Shown: piece after piece, positions 7,207 to 15,502 of the stretch
Layout: every line of letters begins with the position of its first letter
How positions within the stretch are numbered: the stretch's first letter is position 1
Assembly (NCBI RefSeq): GCF_014651075.1
Contig: NZ_BMWE01000004.1
Span: 248,001 to 312,000 of the forward strand
DNA: 64,000 nucleotides
Direction: 5' to 3'
From: Streptomyces djakartensis
GTDB lineage: Bacteria; Actinomycetota; Actinomycetes; Streptomycetales; Streptomycetaceae
Made by a program: the position numbers and the translations under genes
The notes under the pieces: model-generated
What the model was told of the DNA's origin: nothing
Seen by the model: only the letters and a program-made list of their open reading frames with translations
Database searches by the model: none

Positions 7207-7347
7207 ATGGAAGAGCTGCCGTTCACCTTCCCGTACTGCCGCAGCCATGAAATCCGCTGCCAGGAACCCGGCTGCGAAGCCTGTGCCTGCGACCACTGCT
7301 TCGACTGTGGCGCCTGCCCCACCCAGATCTGCGACCACGACGCCTAG
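7207..7347 (+). CDS. Tiny Cys-rich protein (46 aa), probable metal binder
   Basis: ATG 7207 is preceded by AAGGGGGAG at six bases. In-frame ATG codons at 7189 and 7192 lie at the expected transcription start of promoter copy 3, so a leaderless form with six more residues is possible. The product MEELPFTFPYCRSHEIRCQE... carries nine cysteines and four histidines, including CEACACDHC and CFDCGAC. This density suits two zinc sites or an Fe-S centre. I do not recognise it. Placement directly after the strongest copy of the element promoter implies strong or regulated expression. Confidence 0.5.
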   Translation: MEELPFTFPYCRSHEIRCQEPGCEACACDHCFDCGACPTQICDHDA

Positions 7348-7410
7348 CGACCTGAAACGCAGACCGGCAGCCCAGCCACAACTCCGCAACACGAAACGGA
7401 CGGAGAGTAG

Positions 7411-7599
7411 ATGACCTACAAGCAGGGCGATCGCATCGCCCTCGTCCACACCACCGACCCGCATACCGACCTCAAGCCCGGAGACGAAGGCACCGTCTAC
7501 CGGTTCGACGCCGCACTCGCCCAGCTCTCCGTGAACTGGGACAGCGGTTCGAGGCTCTCGATGCTCCTCGACGACGGCGACGAAGTGCGCCCTGCATAG
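7411..7599 (+). CDS. DUF4314-family small protein (62 aa)
   Basis: ATG 7411 follows GGAGAGTAG. The protein MTYKQGDRIALVHTTDPHTDL has the family's features: an opening GDRI strand, a DPxTxLKPGDEGTV turn, and VNWDSGSRLSMLLDDGDEV at the end. This is an SH3-like beta barrel seen often in actinophages, ICEs and plasmids. Its biochemical role is not known. The full length is normal for the family. A hairpin terminator follows at 7608. Confidence 0.7.
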   Translation: MTYKQGDRIALVHTTDPHTDLKPGDEGTVYRFDAALAQLSVNWDSGSRLSMLLDDGDEVRPA

Positions 7600-7607
7600 C
7601 AGCCCCC

Positions 7608-7633
7608 GGGGCCGCCTCCTTGGAGGCGGCCCC
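7608..7633 (+). terminator. Strong hairpin after the DUF4314 gene
   Basis: GGGGCCGCCTCC / GGAGGCGGCCCC, a 12-bp perfect inverted repeat around TT, eight bases after the stop at 7599. Confidence 0.7.
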
Positions 7634-7647
7634 GCCGCTCAACCAAC

Positions 7648-7662
7648 AGACCTCTTGGAGAA
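7648..7662 (+). promoter_or_regulatory. Leader/RBS element, copy 3
   Basis: Third unchanged copy of AGACCTCTTGGAGAA, six bases ahead of ATG 7669 and again directly downstream of a GC hairpin. Confidence 0.55.
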
Positions 7663-7668
7663 GCGCAC

Positions 7669-8349
7669 ATGCTCATCACCGACGCCGCGGTCCGGGAAAC
7701 CGCGGCCACCATCGCCCAAAGCCTCGGCGGAGACTGGGTGATCGACCCGGAAGCACCCACCGACGGCGCCGCCCACCTCATAAGCACCGACGGAAAAGGA
7801 ATCAGCTTCCGCCCCATCTTCGGCGGAACCACCGTCCAACTCTGGATCACCGGAAGTGCCCCGCCGCCGCCCCCGATCGACGCCACCCCCACCGAACAAA
7901 GCACCTACGAGGCCCAGAACGCCGTACGCCTTCCCCAGGGGCACAGATACAACAAAGCGGCAACCCTCGTCACCGAGAACGACGAGGAACCCGAGACCAT
8001 CATCATGCGCACCCTCGAAGACGACCTCATCCCAGCTTTCGAATACAAACCCGGGTACGTCGGCCACCGACCCTGGGTCGACCTGTTCGACAACGCGCTG
8101 TCTGAAGTGATGGATGAAGCCGGGCCGGCAACGGACACGACCCTCCGGGACCGCGACCCCGAGTCGGACGACATCGTCGGATCCACCGAGAAGTCCGCTG
8201 ACGCCGAACCCGGCCCCGCCGTAGAGAGGGACCCACAGCCGGCCGCGGCCGAAGAAGCTCCACACGAGCCCGCGAGCCCACCGGTTCAGGCAAGCTCACC
8301 GACTCGACGGAAACGCCCCCGACGGACCTCTGGGAAGGCGGCGAAGTGA
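7669..8349 (+). CDS. Hypothetical protein with low-complexity basic tail (226 aa)
   Basis: ATG 7669 is set by leader copy 3. Residues 1 to about 150 form a folded domain (MLITDAAVRETAATIAQSLGGDW..., with ISFRPIFGGTTVQLWITG and a Pro run PPPPP). From about 150 the chain is disordered, with Glu/Asp/Pro/Ala repeats and a very basic end (TRRKRPRRTSGKAAK) that could bind DNA or RNA. The stop overlaps the next start as GTGA. I do not recognise a family. Confidence 0.55.
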   Translation: MLITDAAVRETAATIAQSLGGDWVIDPEAPTDGAAHLISTDGKGISFRPIFGGTTVQLWITGSAPPPPPIDATPTEQSTYEAQNAVRLPQGHRYNKAATLVTENDEEPETIIMRTLEDDLIPAFEYKPGYVGHRPWVDLFDNALSEVMDEAGPATDTTLRDRDPESDDIVGSTEKSADAEPGPAVERDPQPAAAEEAPHEPASPPVQASSPTRRKRPRRTSGKAAK

Positions 8350-8675
8350 CCGCGGACGCCGACCAGCTGTGCCCCTCCTGCGGCGTCGCCCCCGGGAACC
8401 TTCACGAGAAACGGTGCGACGTGGCCCGATGCGCCGCCACGGGAAGGCAGCGGAGCGGCTGCCACCACGGGGACGGCTGCAACACCATGTGGACCGGTCA
8501 ATACCCCGGGTTCGCCGAGGCCATCGAGTACGGGTACTTCGCGCGTCTGGTCCCCGGCGCGGGCTGGCAGGAGTGTGCCGCCGACGCCCCGGATGCGATT
8601 CCGGATCTCAACCGGCTGTACCGCGACTGCCACTGGGATCCCCGTACCCAGCGCATGGTTCGTCACGCTCGTTGA
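8346..8675 (+). CDS. Cys/His-rich phage-type protein (109 aa)
   Basis: GTG 8346 overlaps the upstream stop. The N-terminal part CPSCG...HEKRCDVARCAATGRQRSGC has the spacing of a zinc ribbon or treble-clef, followed by MWTGQYPGFAEAIEYGYFARL. I recall small proteins with a Cys ribbon followed by a WTG-xWPG-like stretch as frequent, uncharacterised passengers of Streptomyces phages and ICEs. It ends the forward block of the element, and the next gene is convergent. Confidence 0.6.
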   Translation: MTADADQLCPSCGVAPGNLHEKRCDVARCAATGRQRSGCHHGDGCNTMWTGQYPGFAEAIEYGYFARLVPGAGWQECAADAPDAIPDLNRLYRDCHWDPRTQRMVRHAR

Positions 8676-8784
8676 CCGGTTCGGGCTGGCCCCGGCAATA
8701 GCCGAAAGCCCCCCGTTGTAGCTCCGGCTGGCTGCCTGAACGGGTTATCTTCTTCTACGAACGCGTTCGGCTTGTGGTGATTGC

Positions 8785-8826
8785 CATAGAGGCTCCGCCC
8801 CTACGCAGAGCAGCGGAGCCTCTATG
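8785..8826. terminator. Bidirectional hairpin between convergent genes
   Basis: CATAGAGGCTCCGC (8785-8798) and GCGGAGCCTCTATG (8813-8826) form a perfect 14-bp stem with a 14-nt loop. It lies between the + gene ending at 8675 and the - gene ending at 8904 and can serve both. Nothing else stands out in 8676-8903. Confidence 0.7.
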
Positions 8827-8903
8827 CGTTGGAACAAACGGAGAGCTGAAGATGCTACGCACCCAAGCGTCTTGAACGGACACTGGCAAGGGTCGCCAAG
8901 GCT

Positions 8904-10121
8904 TCAAAAGTTCTGTCCTGTTTCGACGGTGACGACTCGTGTTCCGGGCGGGGCTGCCTGTCTTAGGGCTGCGGCCTCGTCAGGGATGGTGAATAGCACC
9001 AAGTCGAGTTGCTCCACTAATTTCATGTCGAGCCTGGCGGGATCGGGACGGATCAAGCCGTACCAGCCCCTGGTCGACCTGGGCACGGCCGAGCCGATCG
9101 TGACTAGGACACCGCAGCCGAAGTGATAAGCAGTCGCTGTCAGATGAACGAATGCTGGCTTGCCGGTCTCGGCACGAGCCTGTGCCAACGCGGTGTCCTC
9201 CAGTCGCTGCCGGGCGGCGGGAGCTAGCGTCTCCTGCCACTCGCTGACAAGGGGGGCATTGGCCTCGGGGAACCGGCGAGCTGCGTACTCAATCTGCTGG
9301 GTGCGCCAACGCTCCCTGCCGACACGCTCCTCCTCTGCATAGGCCTCGGCCTCCGCAAGTGCACCTGCTGTCGCCCACAGCCATCGCCAGACGCCCGTGC
9401 TCCCCAGACTCACTGGACCTGCCGGGGCATGGGGCAGAAGGGCGGCATTGAGAACACGGACCACTACCTCCCTCAGAGGGGCCTCACCGTCGCCCTCCCA
9501 GTGTCCGTGCCGACCAGCCGGGCACGTACGGTGGCCGTGGCTGCAGGTGCATTCCTCGGTGACGAACTGTGCTGGACCGGCCTCCACGGCATAGCCTCCG
9601 CCGTCTGCGGTTTTCACGAGCAGCGACGGGGCGGATCCCAGCCAATTCCTGGATCGGTCGGATACCCAGCACACCCCAATGTCGTCGGCAGCGTAGCGAG
9701 CAGTGCGCTCTTCTATGTCCGCGTTGGTGGTCGCGGCTAGCTGAACCTCCCAGGCCCAGCGATTGGTGCCATTGGGACTGGCCGACAACACATCCGCCCG
9801 CCATCGTCCCTCGGGCCCGGCCGCTTCCACGGACGCATGATGACCCGCAGCGCGAATGGCACTAGCCAGCGCCAGCTTCAGCCGGTGGTGTGCCACCGAC
9901 TCGCCCGCCAGGGCACACTGCCGAGACGTTCGCGCATCATGTGCAAAGAACCGGACGCTGCCTGGGGAGAGCTTGGCGTGAACGCGGTGGTGGCAGGCCG
10001 GACATAACAGGACCGGTCGAGGCCGCACGCGGTGCACGGTTGCCCAGTCCCGCCCACACCCCAGATCCGACTGCGTTGCGTCCAGGATCCCGAGGTCGGG
10101 GTCAATTGCGGTAAGGCTCAT
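8904..10121 (-). CDS. CoiA-like protein, predicted PD-(D/E)xK nuclease (405 aa)
   Basis: ATG 10121 is chosen over an in-frame upstream start (10142) because GGGGAGAGA lies six bases before it. The N-terminal half matches the competence-protein CoiA family: a zinc-finger pair CPACHHRVHAK, then FFAHDA, ESVAHHRLKLAL, RADVL and WEVQLA, the last two carrying the Asp and Glu/Gln of the predicted restriction-like nuclease core. The C-terminal half (CTCSHGHRTC, then a helical part with FGCGVLVTIG) is not part of the core. CoiA helps process incoming DNA in competent Firmicutes; in actinobacteria the family has no settled role. It follows the PLD-nuclease gene on the same strand with a gap of about 66 bp, so it is plausibly a third part of the same cassette. 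Confidence 0.65.
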   Translation of the reverse strand: MSLTAIDPDLGILDATQSDLGCGRDWATVHRVRPRPVLLCPACHHRVHAKLSPGSVRFFAHDARTSRQCALAGESVAHHRLKLALASAIRAAGHHASVEAAGPEGRWRADVLSASPNGTNRWAWEVQLAATTNADIEERTARYAADDIGVCWVSDRSRNWLGSAPSLLVKTADGGGYAVEAGPAQFVTEECTCSHGHRTCPAGRHGHWEGDGEAPLREVVVRVLNAALLPHAPAGPVSLGSTGVWRWLWATAGALAEAEAYAEEERVGRERWRTQQIEYAARRFPEANAPLVSEWQETLAPAARQRLEDTALAQARAETGKPAFVHLTATAYHFGCGVLVTIGSAVPRSTRGWYGLIRPDPARLDMKLVEQLDLVLFTIPDEAAALRQAAPPGTRVVTVETGQNF

Positions 10122-10187
10122 TTCTCTCTCCCCGTCCCACAATCAACAGAACGCGGCTGTCGGGGTGAAGATCATCGTAGGTAAAGG

Positions 10188-11597
10188 TCAGCGGCGCTGT
10201 TCATCGATCAGTTGAAGGTACCTGTCGTATTGGGTGTCAGCGACCGCGCGGTTGCGGATGAGGCTTCCTTCTTCCATTCGGTAGGTGCGGTCGGGGTCGC
10301 CTGCGAAGGACAGCCAGTTGAAGGAGGTGGTCACCCAAACGTTGTCGTAGACAAGAACCTTGGCATGGGTGCTTTTCAGGCGGGTGAAGGTGAACTTGTC
10401 GGGGTAGCGTGCGGCGAGATTGGTGAGTCTGCGGACGGCGTCGGGGTCGGTCTTGCGGTCGTTGTCCTCGTAGCCGTAGGCGATGTCCACCTTCACACCT
10501 CGGGTGAGACGGGCTTCGAGTCGGCTGATGAACTCAGTTGTGATGATGGTCTTCTTGATCCACGGAGAGATAAGCAGCAGCCGGCGGCGGGCGTGGGTGA
10601 GCGCGTCTTCGAGGATCTCGGGGTGCTCGAAAACCCCGATGGCACGGATTTCGTCCGTCTGCGGCTGAGGTTCGGCCGGGGCCTTCGGGGTGGGGGTCTG
10701 GGCTCCAAGCTGGAAGGCGGCCTGTTCGGCGCGGTGCTGGGTGACCTCGGCCAGAGGTACACGGGCCTTTTCCAGCTCGGAGTCCAGGACGGGTCGCTCG
10801 GCTGGTGGTTCGACGGTGATGCCGAGGGCCTTGGCCCCGCCGAGACCGATCAGGGCGAGCTCGTGGGGGTGGCTGAGTTCCCCGTCGACGACGACCCCCA
10901 GTTGGACGTCAGTGCGGTCCGTGTCGGCGTAGACGAGCAGCTTGACTGGCAGGACCCGGCGGGATGGGGACTGTTGGATGCTCTTGACCTGCAGCACCTC
11001 ACGGTCGGTGGTGCCGTTGTCGCGCAGCAGGGCCGTGATGGCGGCGGCGGTGATGTCGCTGTCCTCGACCGGTCCGGAGCGGGCTGCGGGCAGCATAATC
11101 ATGCCGGCCTGTTCGGCTTGGCCGCGGGGGATGGTGGTGTTGCGGTTGTAGGGGGCTATCTTCCACAGCATCTGGTCGTAGACGAGTGGCTGATTGACGC
11201 GGACCGGGACGTTCTGCGCCGCCTCGCGGGCGGTGATCCGGCCCTTGTCGGTCAGTTGCAGGCCGCGTACGGCGGAGTCGTCGCCGGAGGACGGGCGGGA
11301 CCAGCGCAGGTCGTCCGAGCTGAAGAGAGCGGCGACGGTCTGGTCGACCATGCGCTCGGGAAGGCCGAGCATGCCGGCGATGCTGTGCCCTCGGGTCACC
11401 TGGTGGTCGACCAGCCGCAGGACGAACTCGTCCATCAATGGGAGGCCCTTGCTGTCCTGGGCGAGGACCTCAGCGGTGATCTGAGCCACCGGCAGCCCGG
11501 CGTCGACGATGGTGACCAGATCGAGGCCAGGGCGTGCGTTGTGAAAGCGGACGGCCAGGAGGCTGTTCGGGCTAAAGGTAGGCATCGCGGATCTCAC
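10188..11597 (-). CDS. mkoB: PLD-superfamily nuclease protein, MkoB-like (about 469 aa)
   Basis: The frame opens at GTG 11597 or ATG 11585, both overlapping the 3' end of the kinase-helicase gene, so the two are translationally coupled. The N-terminal 300 residues include a winged-helix-like part (LQLTDKGRITAREAAQ) and a beta-rich region. The C-terminal third is a phospholipase D-type domain: LLLISPWIK, then THAKVLVYDNVWVTTSFNW at about residue 411, which is the HxK-x4-D motif. Only one HxK copy is seen, so an active site would need a dimer. PLD proteins beside a COG1112-type helicase are the hallmark of Mokosh anti-phage systems. The nuclease prediction is from family knowledge. Confidence 0.72.
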   Translation of the reverse strand: MRSAMPTFSPNSLLAVRFHNARPGLDLVTIVDAGLPVAQITAEVLAQDSKGLPLMDEFVLRLVDHQVTRGHSIAGMLGLPERMVDQTVAALFSSDDLRWSRPSSGDDSAVRGLQLTDKGRITAREAAQNVPVRVNQPLVYDQMLWKIAPYNRNTTIPRGQAEQAGMIMLPAARSGPVEDSDITAAAITALLRDNGTTDREVLQVKSIQQSPSRRVLPVKLLVYADTDRTDVQLGVVVDGELSHPHELALIGLGGAKALGITVEPPAERPVLDSELEKARVPLAEVTQHRAEQAAFQLGAQTPTPKAPAEPQPQTDEIRAIGVFEHPEILEDALTHARRRLLLISPWIKKTIITTEFISRLEARLTRGVKVDIAYGYEDNDRKTDPDAVRRLTNLAARYPDKFTFTRLKSTHAKVLVYDNVWVTTSFNWLSFAGDPDRTYRMEEGSLIRNRAVADTQYDRYLQLIDEQRR

Positions 11598-14500
11598 AGT
11601 CTTCCGGGTGGCCGCTCATATAGTCGAGGACGGTGCGCAGGGCTCCGGGTTTGCTCCGGCAGAACCCGGCGTCACCGATGACGATCAAGCCGAAGCGGGC
11701 GCGGCTGAGGGCGACGTTGATACGGCGCCAGTAGGGCTCGCCGAGGAACCCGAAGTGGCCGCGAGTGTTGCTGCGGGTGACGCTGAACACGGCTAGGTCG
11801 CATTCGCGGCCCTGGACGGCGTCGACTGACAGCACTTCGGGCGCGATGTGCTTGAGGTGGGTCTTGAGGAAGGCCAGTTCCCGAGTGAGCTCGTCGACCT
11901 GGCGGCCGTAGGGGGCGATCACCAGGACATCAAGGGGCCGACCGTACGGGACTTGGATGACCTTCTTCTCGATGGCCTGGTCGATGACCTTCAGCCGATT
12001 CATCGCGAGCTTGGCCTCAAGCCGGTTGGAGATGCTGGTCTCGGTGCCGGTGCGGTCGGATTCGCGTCGGCTCTCCAACGCACTGGTGTCCAGCCACAGG
12101 ACCGGCTTGTTGATCCCGTCATAGCCAGGTAGCGCGTGGTCGTTGGGAGAGATCAGCTTCCCACCGTAGAAGCAGCTGCTGATCATGTTGCCGATCGCTG
12201 GGGTCATCCGGTACTGCTCGCGAAGCAGGTGCTTGACCGGGGCGTCGGCGCAGTTGGCGAAGTACTGGAACAGGGTGGTCTTCACCAGTTCGGGGATGAG
12301 CTGGTGGTCGGCCATGATCTGCTCGTTGCGGAGCAGGTCCTCGTCGATGGGCGGCAGCTGATTGGTATCGCCGACCAGAACCCACCGCTTGGCCCGGGCC
12401 AGCGGGACCAGGGCCTCGGTCGCAGTTGCCTTCGACGCCTCGTCGAAGATGCACAGGTCGAATTCCAGGTCCCTGACCGCCCGGTGGCCGAGGAAGCCGA
12501 TCGCGGTGCCTCCGACGACCTGCCGGGTGCGCAGGAAGGCGGTGATCAGGTCTTGGTCCGTTCCGATGCGCTGGAGCCACTCGCCCTGCAGGCGCAGCAG
12601 GTCCATCAAGTTTCGACCAGGGCCCGACGAACCAAGGAGAACAGCGACCGCGTCGCGTGCGTCGGAGGCGCTGAGGTCTTCCCGCAGGGTCAGATCGCCC
12701 GCGAGCGTGACCTGAATCTGTGCGAAGAGCTCGGCGCGCTGGCCGATCAGCTGCTCCTGGCGGGCGCGAGCAGTGACGATTTCCTCGCCCAGTTCCCGGG
12801 CGGAGCTGGTGCGTTCGGGTGCGGGCCGGGTCGAAAGTTCCTGTAGGCGCGCCGTCACGTGGGCGAGGTCTGCGGCCACGGCGGCGAGTTCCTCCAGCAG
12901 CAAGGAAGCCCGGAGGTGGTGTGCTTCCAGACCGTTATCGGCGGCTACCTCATCCAGGTACTTCTCCGCCCGTACGCGCACACTCTGGGTCCACTTCTTG
13001 ACCTGCCGGTCCAGGAGCAGCGGCTGGGCACTGGCCGCGACCCGCGGGTCATCCGCGCGGCCCAGGCGGACCAGGCCGGTGACACCGGCGTTCTCCAGCC
13101 GTGCTAGAGCGTTGTCGATGGCGATATGGGTCTGGCTGACGATGAGAATCCGCGCGTGGGGATTGCGTTTGAGGGTCTGCTCAACGATCTCGGCGATCAC
13201 CGTGGTCTTGCCGGTGCCGGGCGGCCCCTCGACGAGCAGGAGGTCCTGGGCCCCCAGTGCGTGCGCGACGACGTCCCGCTTGCTCTTATCGAGGTCGGCA
13301 CGGACCCAACTGGTGACGCCCGTGGGCGGGCCGACCGGGATGGTCGCTGGATTGTCAATGTACTGCCGCAGCATGGGGTTGGCGCTCTGGCCGGCGGCGA
13401 CGGCGCTGAGCGCGTCGCGCTGACGGTTGATGGCGCCCTGGCTCTGGCCGATCGATGGCAGCAGTACACCCCGGGAGGGCAAGACTGCTTTGGGGCGCGT
13501 CATCCGTAGCACCAGGGTTCCGTCGGTCAGATTGGTCACCTCACCACGGTCCAGGGGACGGCTGTAGGGGTATTCCGCGACCGACCACTCCTCCCCGATC
13601 TCCGCCGCGCCACCAGCATCGGTGAGGTGGAAGACGCGAGTCTGGCCGCCGCCTTCCATCCGTTCGTAGGCGATGGGCTTCCGGCCTTCTGCCGCGGCTT
13701 CCTCGCGAGCCTCGAGTACCCGGCGCCAGCCCTCGAACAGATCACCCAGGCTGTGGATCTTGTCTGCCTTCTCCTGAGCCTCGCGCTCGTCCAGGTGCTC
13801 ATCAAGCTTTTCCAGCAGAAGGTCGAGCCCGTCGTAGGCGGGATCCTCTCCGGGGTCGTCGAAGGTCCAGTTGAGGGCCGGGCCGAGCTTGAGAGCCGCT
13901 TCGCGGCGTCGGGCCATCCACTCCTCCGGCCGCTCCTCCGCCGAGACAACAGCGGAACGGTCCCTGGGGTTGTCCCGGTCGCTCTTCAAACGCAGGAACA
14001 GGGTGCGGCCGAACACTCGGATCGTTTCTGTGTCCGTCTCGCGGGCTTGGGCGTTGTAGCCGTAGTCGACGTGGACCGTGCCGGAAATGTCGGCCAGCAC
14101 CTTGGCCTTCGCAGCCTCCCAGTCGGGTTCCTGACCAGGTGGTGGCCCGGTCACGGCTGTCGCCGCGGGGCGGGTCATCTTCAGCCAGACGGCGTGGCGG
14201 CGGCGTCCGTCGCGGTCGTCGTGGACCTGCTGTGCGGCCAGGAGCTTCGCTTCCAGGACACTGGCGTTCGCGGGCCTGTTCTGCGGGTCGTAGTCGATGC
14301 AGGACGTCAGGATGCTGCGGATGTCCGGTTCGAGGTCCAGCTCGTCCAGGACGGTCTGAAGGTCGGCGTAGTCACGAGCCTTGTTGCGGGACAGGACCTG
14401 AATAGCCAGAACCGCAAAGGCGTAGACGTCACGGACATACGGGATCGCGTCGCTTAGATCCGGTGGTGCATACAAGCTGGACCTGAAGTCGGCCACTGTC

Positions 14501-15006
14501 TCGTCAGTCACGACTGCGGCCTTGGACAGGATCTTGGCGATGCCGAAGTCCGCGAGCTTGACTGTGCCGTCGCCGGTCAGCAGCACATTCGCCGGCTTCA
14601 GGTCCCGGTGCTCGATCCGCTTCTCGTGCGCGTAGGCCAGCGCGGACACCAAGGGGCCGCCGATCCGCGTGAAGTAGGCCGGCCAGTCAAGCGGACGGCC
14701 CTGCGTCATCTCCTCCTTGAGGCTGCGGTCGATCCACTCCAGGGCGATGAAGTACCGCTCCAACTCGGCGTCCCACCCGGAGTCGAGCATCCGCACGATG
14801 TTCGGGTGATCCAGCGCCTTCAGCGCCGAGGTCTCCCGCTCCAGGAATATCTCACTGATCGAATCGTCACGTTGCTTGAGCAGTTTGACGGCCACATAGT
14901 CGCCACCTGTGCTCACCATGTCGACGGCCTTGCGGACTTCAGACAGACCACCCAAACGTGCTTCCTGAGGAAGCAGCGCGAACCGGCCCTTGATCGTCTT
15001 CCCCAC
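11572..15006 (-). CDS. mkoA: Ser/Thr kinase-SF1 helicase fusion, MkoA-like (1144 aa)
   Basis: The start is set to GTG 15006 because AGGGAG precedes it at six bases; an in-frame GTG at 15054 would add 16 residues. Residues 1-265 are a Hanks-type kinase: a Gly-rich loop (GGLSEV), VAVK (Lys 41), HRDLKPAN (about 133) and DFGIAK (about 153). After a linker comes a superfamily 1 helicase of the DNA2/NAM7 (COG1112) type: Walker A GPPGTGKT (about 600), DEAS (about 852), QYRMTP (about 931), VDAVQGRECD (about 1062) and NVALSRAR (about 1099). All kinase and ATPase residues look intact. This domain order, followed by a PLD gene, is that of the Mokosh type I anti-phage system as I remember it. The cassette lies next to an integration scar. 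Confidence 0.8.
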   Translation of the reverse strand: MGKTIKGRFALLPQEARLGGLSEVRKAVDMVSTGGDYVAVKLLKQRDDSISEIFLERETSALKALDHPNIVRMLDSGWDAELERYFIALEWIDRSLKEEMTQGRPLDWPAYFTRIGGPLVSALAYAHEKRIEHRDLKPANVLLTGDGTVKLADFGIAKILSKAAVVTDETVADFRSSLYAPPDLSDAIPYVRDVYAFAVLAIQVLSRNKARDYADLQTVLDELDLEPDIRSILTSCIDYDPQNRPANASVLEAKLLAAQQVHDDRDGRRRHAVWLKMTRPAATAVTGPPPGQEPDWEAAKAKVLADISGTVHVDYGYNAQARETDTETIRVFGRTLFLRLKSDRDNPRDRSAVVSAEERPEEWMARRREAALKLGPALNWTFDDPGEDPAYDGLDLLLEKLDEHLDEREAQEKADKIHSLGDLFEGWRRVLEAREEAAAEGRKPIAYERMEGGGQTRVFHLTDAGGAAEIGEEWSVAEYPYSRPLDRGEVTNLTDGTLVLRMTRPKAVLPSRGVLLPSIGQSQGAINRQRDALSAVAAGQSANPMLRQYIDNPATIPVGPPTGVTSWVRADLDKSKRDVVAHALGAQDLLLVEGPPGTGKTTVIAEIVEQTLKRNPHARILIVSQTHIAIDNALARLENAGVTGLVRLGRADDPRVAASAQPLLLDRQVKKWTQSVRVRAEKYLDEVAADNGLEAHHLRASLLLEELAAVAADLAHVTARLQELSTRPAPERTSSARELGEEIVTARARQEQLIGQRAELFAQIQVTLAGDLTLREDLSASDARDAVAVLLGSSGPGRNLMDLLRLQGEWLQRIGTDQDLITAFLRTRQVVGGTAIGFLGHRAVRDLEFDLCIFDEASKATATEALVPLARAKRWVLVGDTNQLPPIDEDLLRNEQIMADHQLIPELVKTTLFQYFANCADAPVKHLLREQYRMTPAIGNMISSCFYGGKLISPNDHALPGYDGINKPVLWLDTSALESRRESDRTGTETSISNRLEAKLAMNRLKVIDQAIEKKVIQVPYGRPLDVLVIAPYGRQVDELTRELAFLKTHLKHIAPEVLSVDAVQGRECDLAVFSVTRSNTRGHFGFLGEPYWRRINVALSRARFGLIVIGDAGFCRSKPGALRTVLDYMSGHPEDCEIRDAYL

Positions 15007-15455
15007 CCATTGCTCCCTGCTCAGCCACCCTGCTGGTGTCCCCGCCCTGAGCACCTATCCTGCCAGTGGATTACGCCGCCGATCAGCGGTTTGATCTGAG
15101 AAGACCCGTCTTGCCTGAACTGCCGTTGAGGGCCGCTGCTCGCCTGCTGTAGCACGCAGATGTCCTGGCCTGTCAGAAGTGCCGTTGAGGTTCCGCTCCC
15201 GCTAGCCGGAGCGGAACCTCAACCCGTTGGAAGGGCTATCCGCTGCGGACGAGTTCCAGACCCACTTCCGAGCTGGCGTTATTGCCCGAAAGTCCGGTGT
15301 TTCCGGCCGTCCGGGGCGAGGTTGGGACGCAGTTGGGACGCAAGGATAGGAACAGACCGACAAAGACTGAGGGGCGGAGGCATAGCGCACTCCGTCTGAC
15401 CAGCAAAAACGTCGCGAACGGGCACTGATCGGCGAGGACCGCCAAGATCCTCAAA
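15007..15455. other. Non-coding stretch between the defence cassette and the att scar
   Basis: No gene is supported here apart from a possible 16-codon extension of the kinase-helicase gene. It holds the hairpin at 15185-15222, two short copies of TGCCGTTGAGG, and an 11-bp tandem repeat GTTGGGACGCA at 15321-15331 and 15332-15342. A promoter for the minus-strand cassette is expected near 15060-15110, but I cannot point to clear boxes. Confidence 0.5.
15185..15222. terminator. Perfect 15-bp inverted repeat
   Basis: TTGAGGTTCCGCTCC (15185-15199) and GGAGCGGAACCTCAA (15208-15222) with an 8-nt loop. There is no convergent gene pair here, so besides being a terminator it could insulate the defence cassette or be part of the element end. 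Confidence 0.55.
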
Positions 15456-15502
15456 GGACTCATAATCCGTCGGCCGTGGGTTCGAGTCCCACCCGCCCCA
15501 CC
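15456..15502 (+). other. tRNA 3'-half (anticodon CAT): attachment-site scar
   Basis: GGACTCATAATCC at 15456-15468 is an anticodon arm (loop CTCATAA, anticodon CAT at 15461-15463). GTGGG-TTCGAGT-CCCAC at 15476-15492 is a T arm, and CCGCCCC-A-CC at 15493-15502 is the acceptor 3' strand. No D arm or matching GGGGCGG 5' strand lies at the right distance, and the outer anticodon-stem pairs fail from 15455 leftwards. It is therefore a partial tRNA left by site-specific integration into a tRNA-Met-type gene. The orientation places the intact gene to the left, outside the window, and the integrated element to the left of this scar. Confidence 0.72.

Noticed and set aside
8904..10121. Ordinary HNH endonuclease reading of the CoiA-like gene
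   Set aside because: The CPACHHRVH stretch looks HNH-like, but the later FFAHDA, ESVAHHRLK and RADVL...WEVQ pattern fits CoiA better.
15321..15342. Tandem GTTGGGACGCA repeats as replication iterons
   Set aside because: Only two copies and no replication gene beside them; too little to call an origin.
15371..15502. Complete tRNA gene using GGGGCGG at 15371 as the 5' acceptor strand
   Set aside because: The distance to the 3' acceptor strand is about 130 bp and no D arm or continuous anticodon stem can be drawn, so only the 3' half is real.
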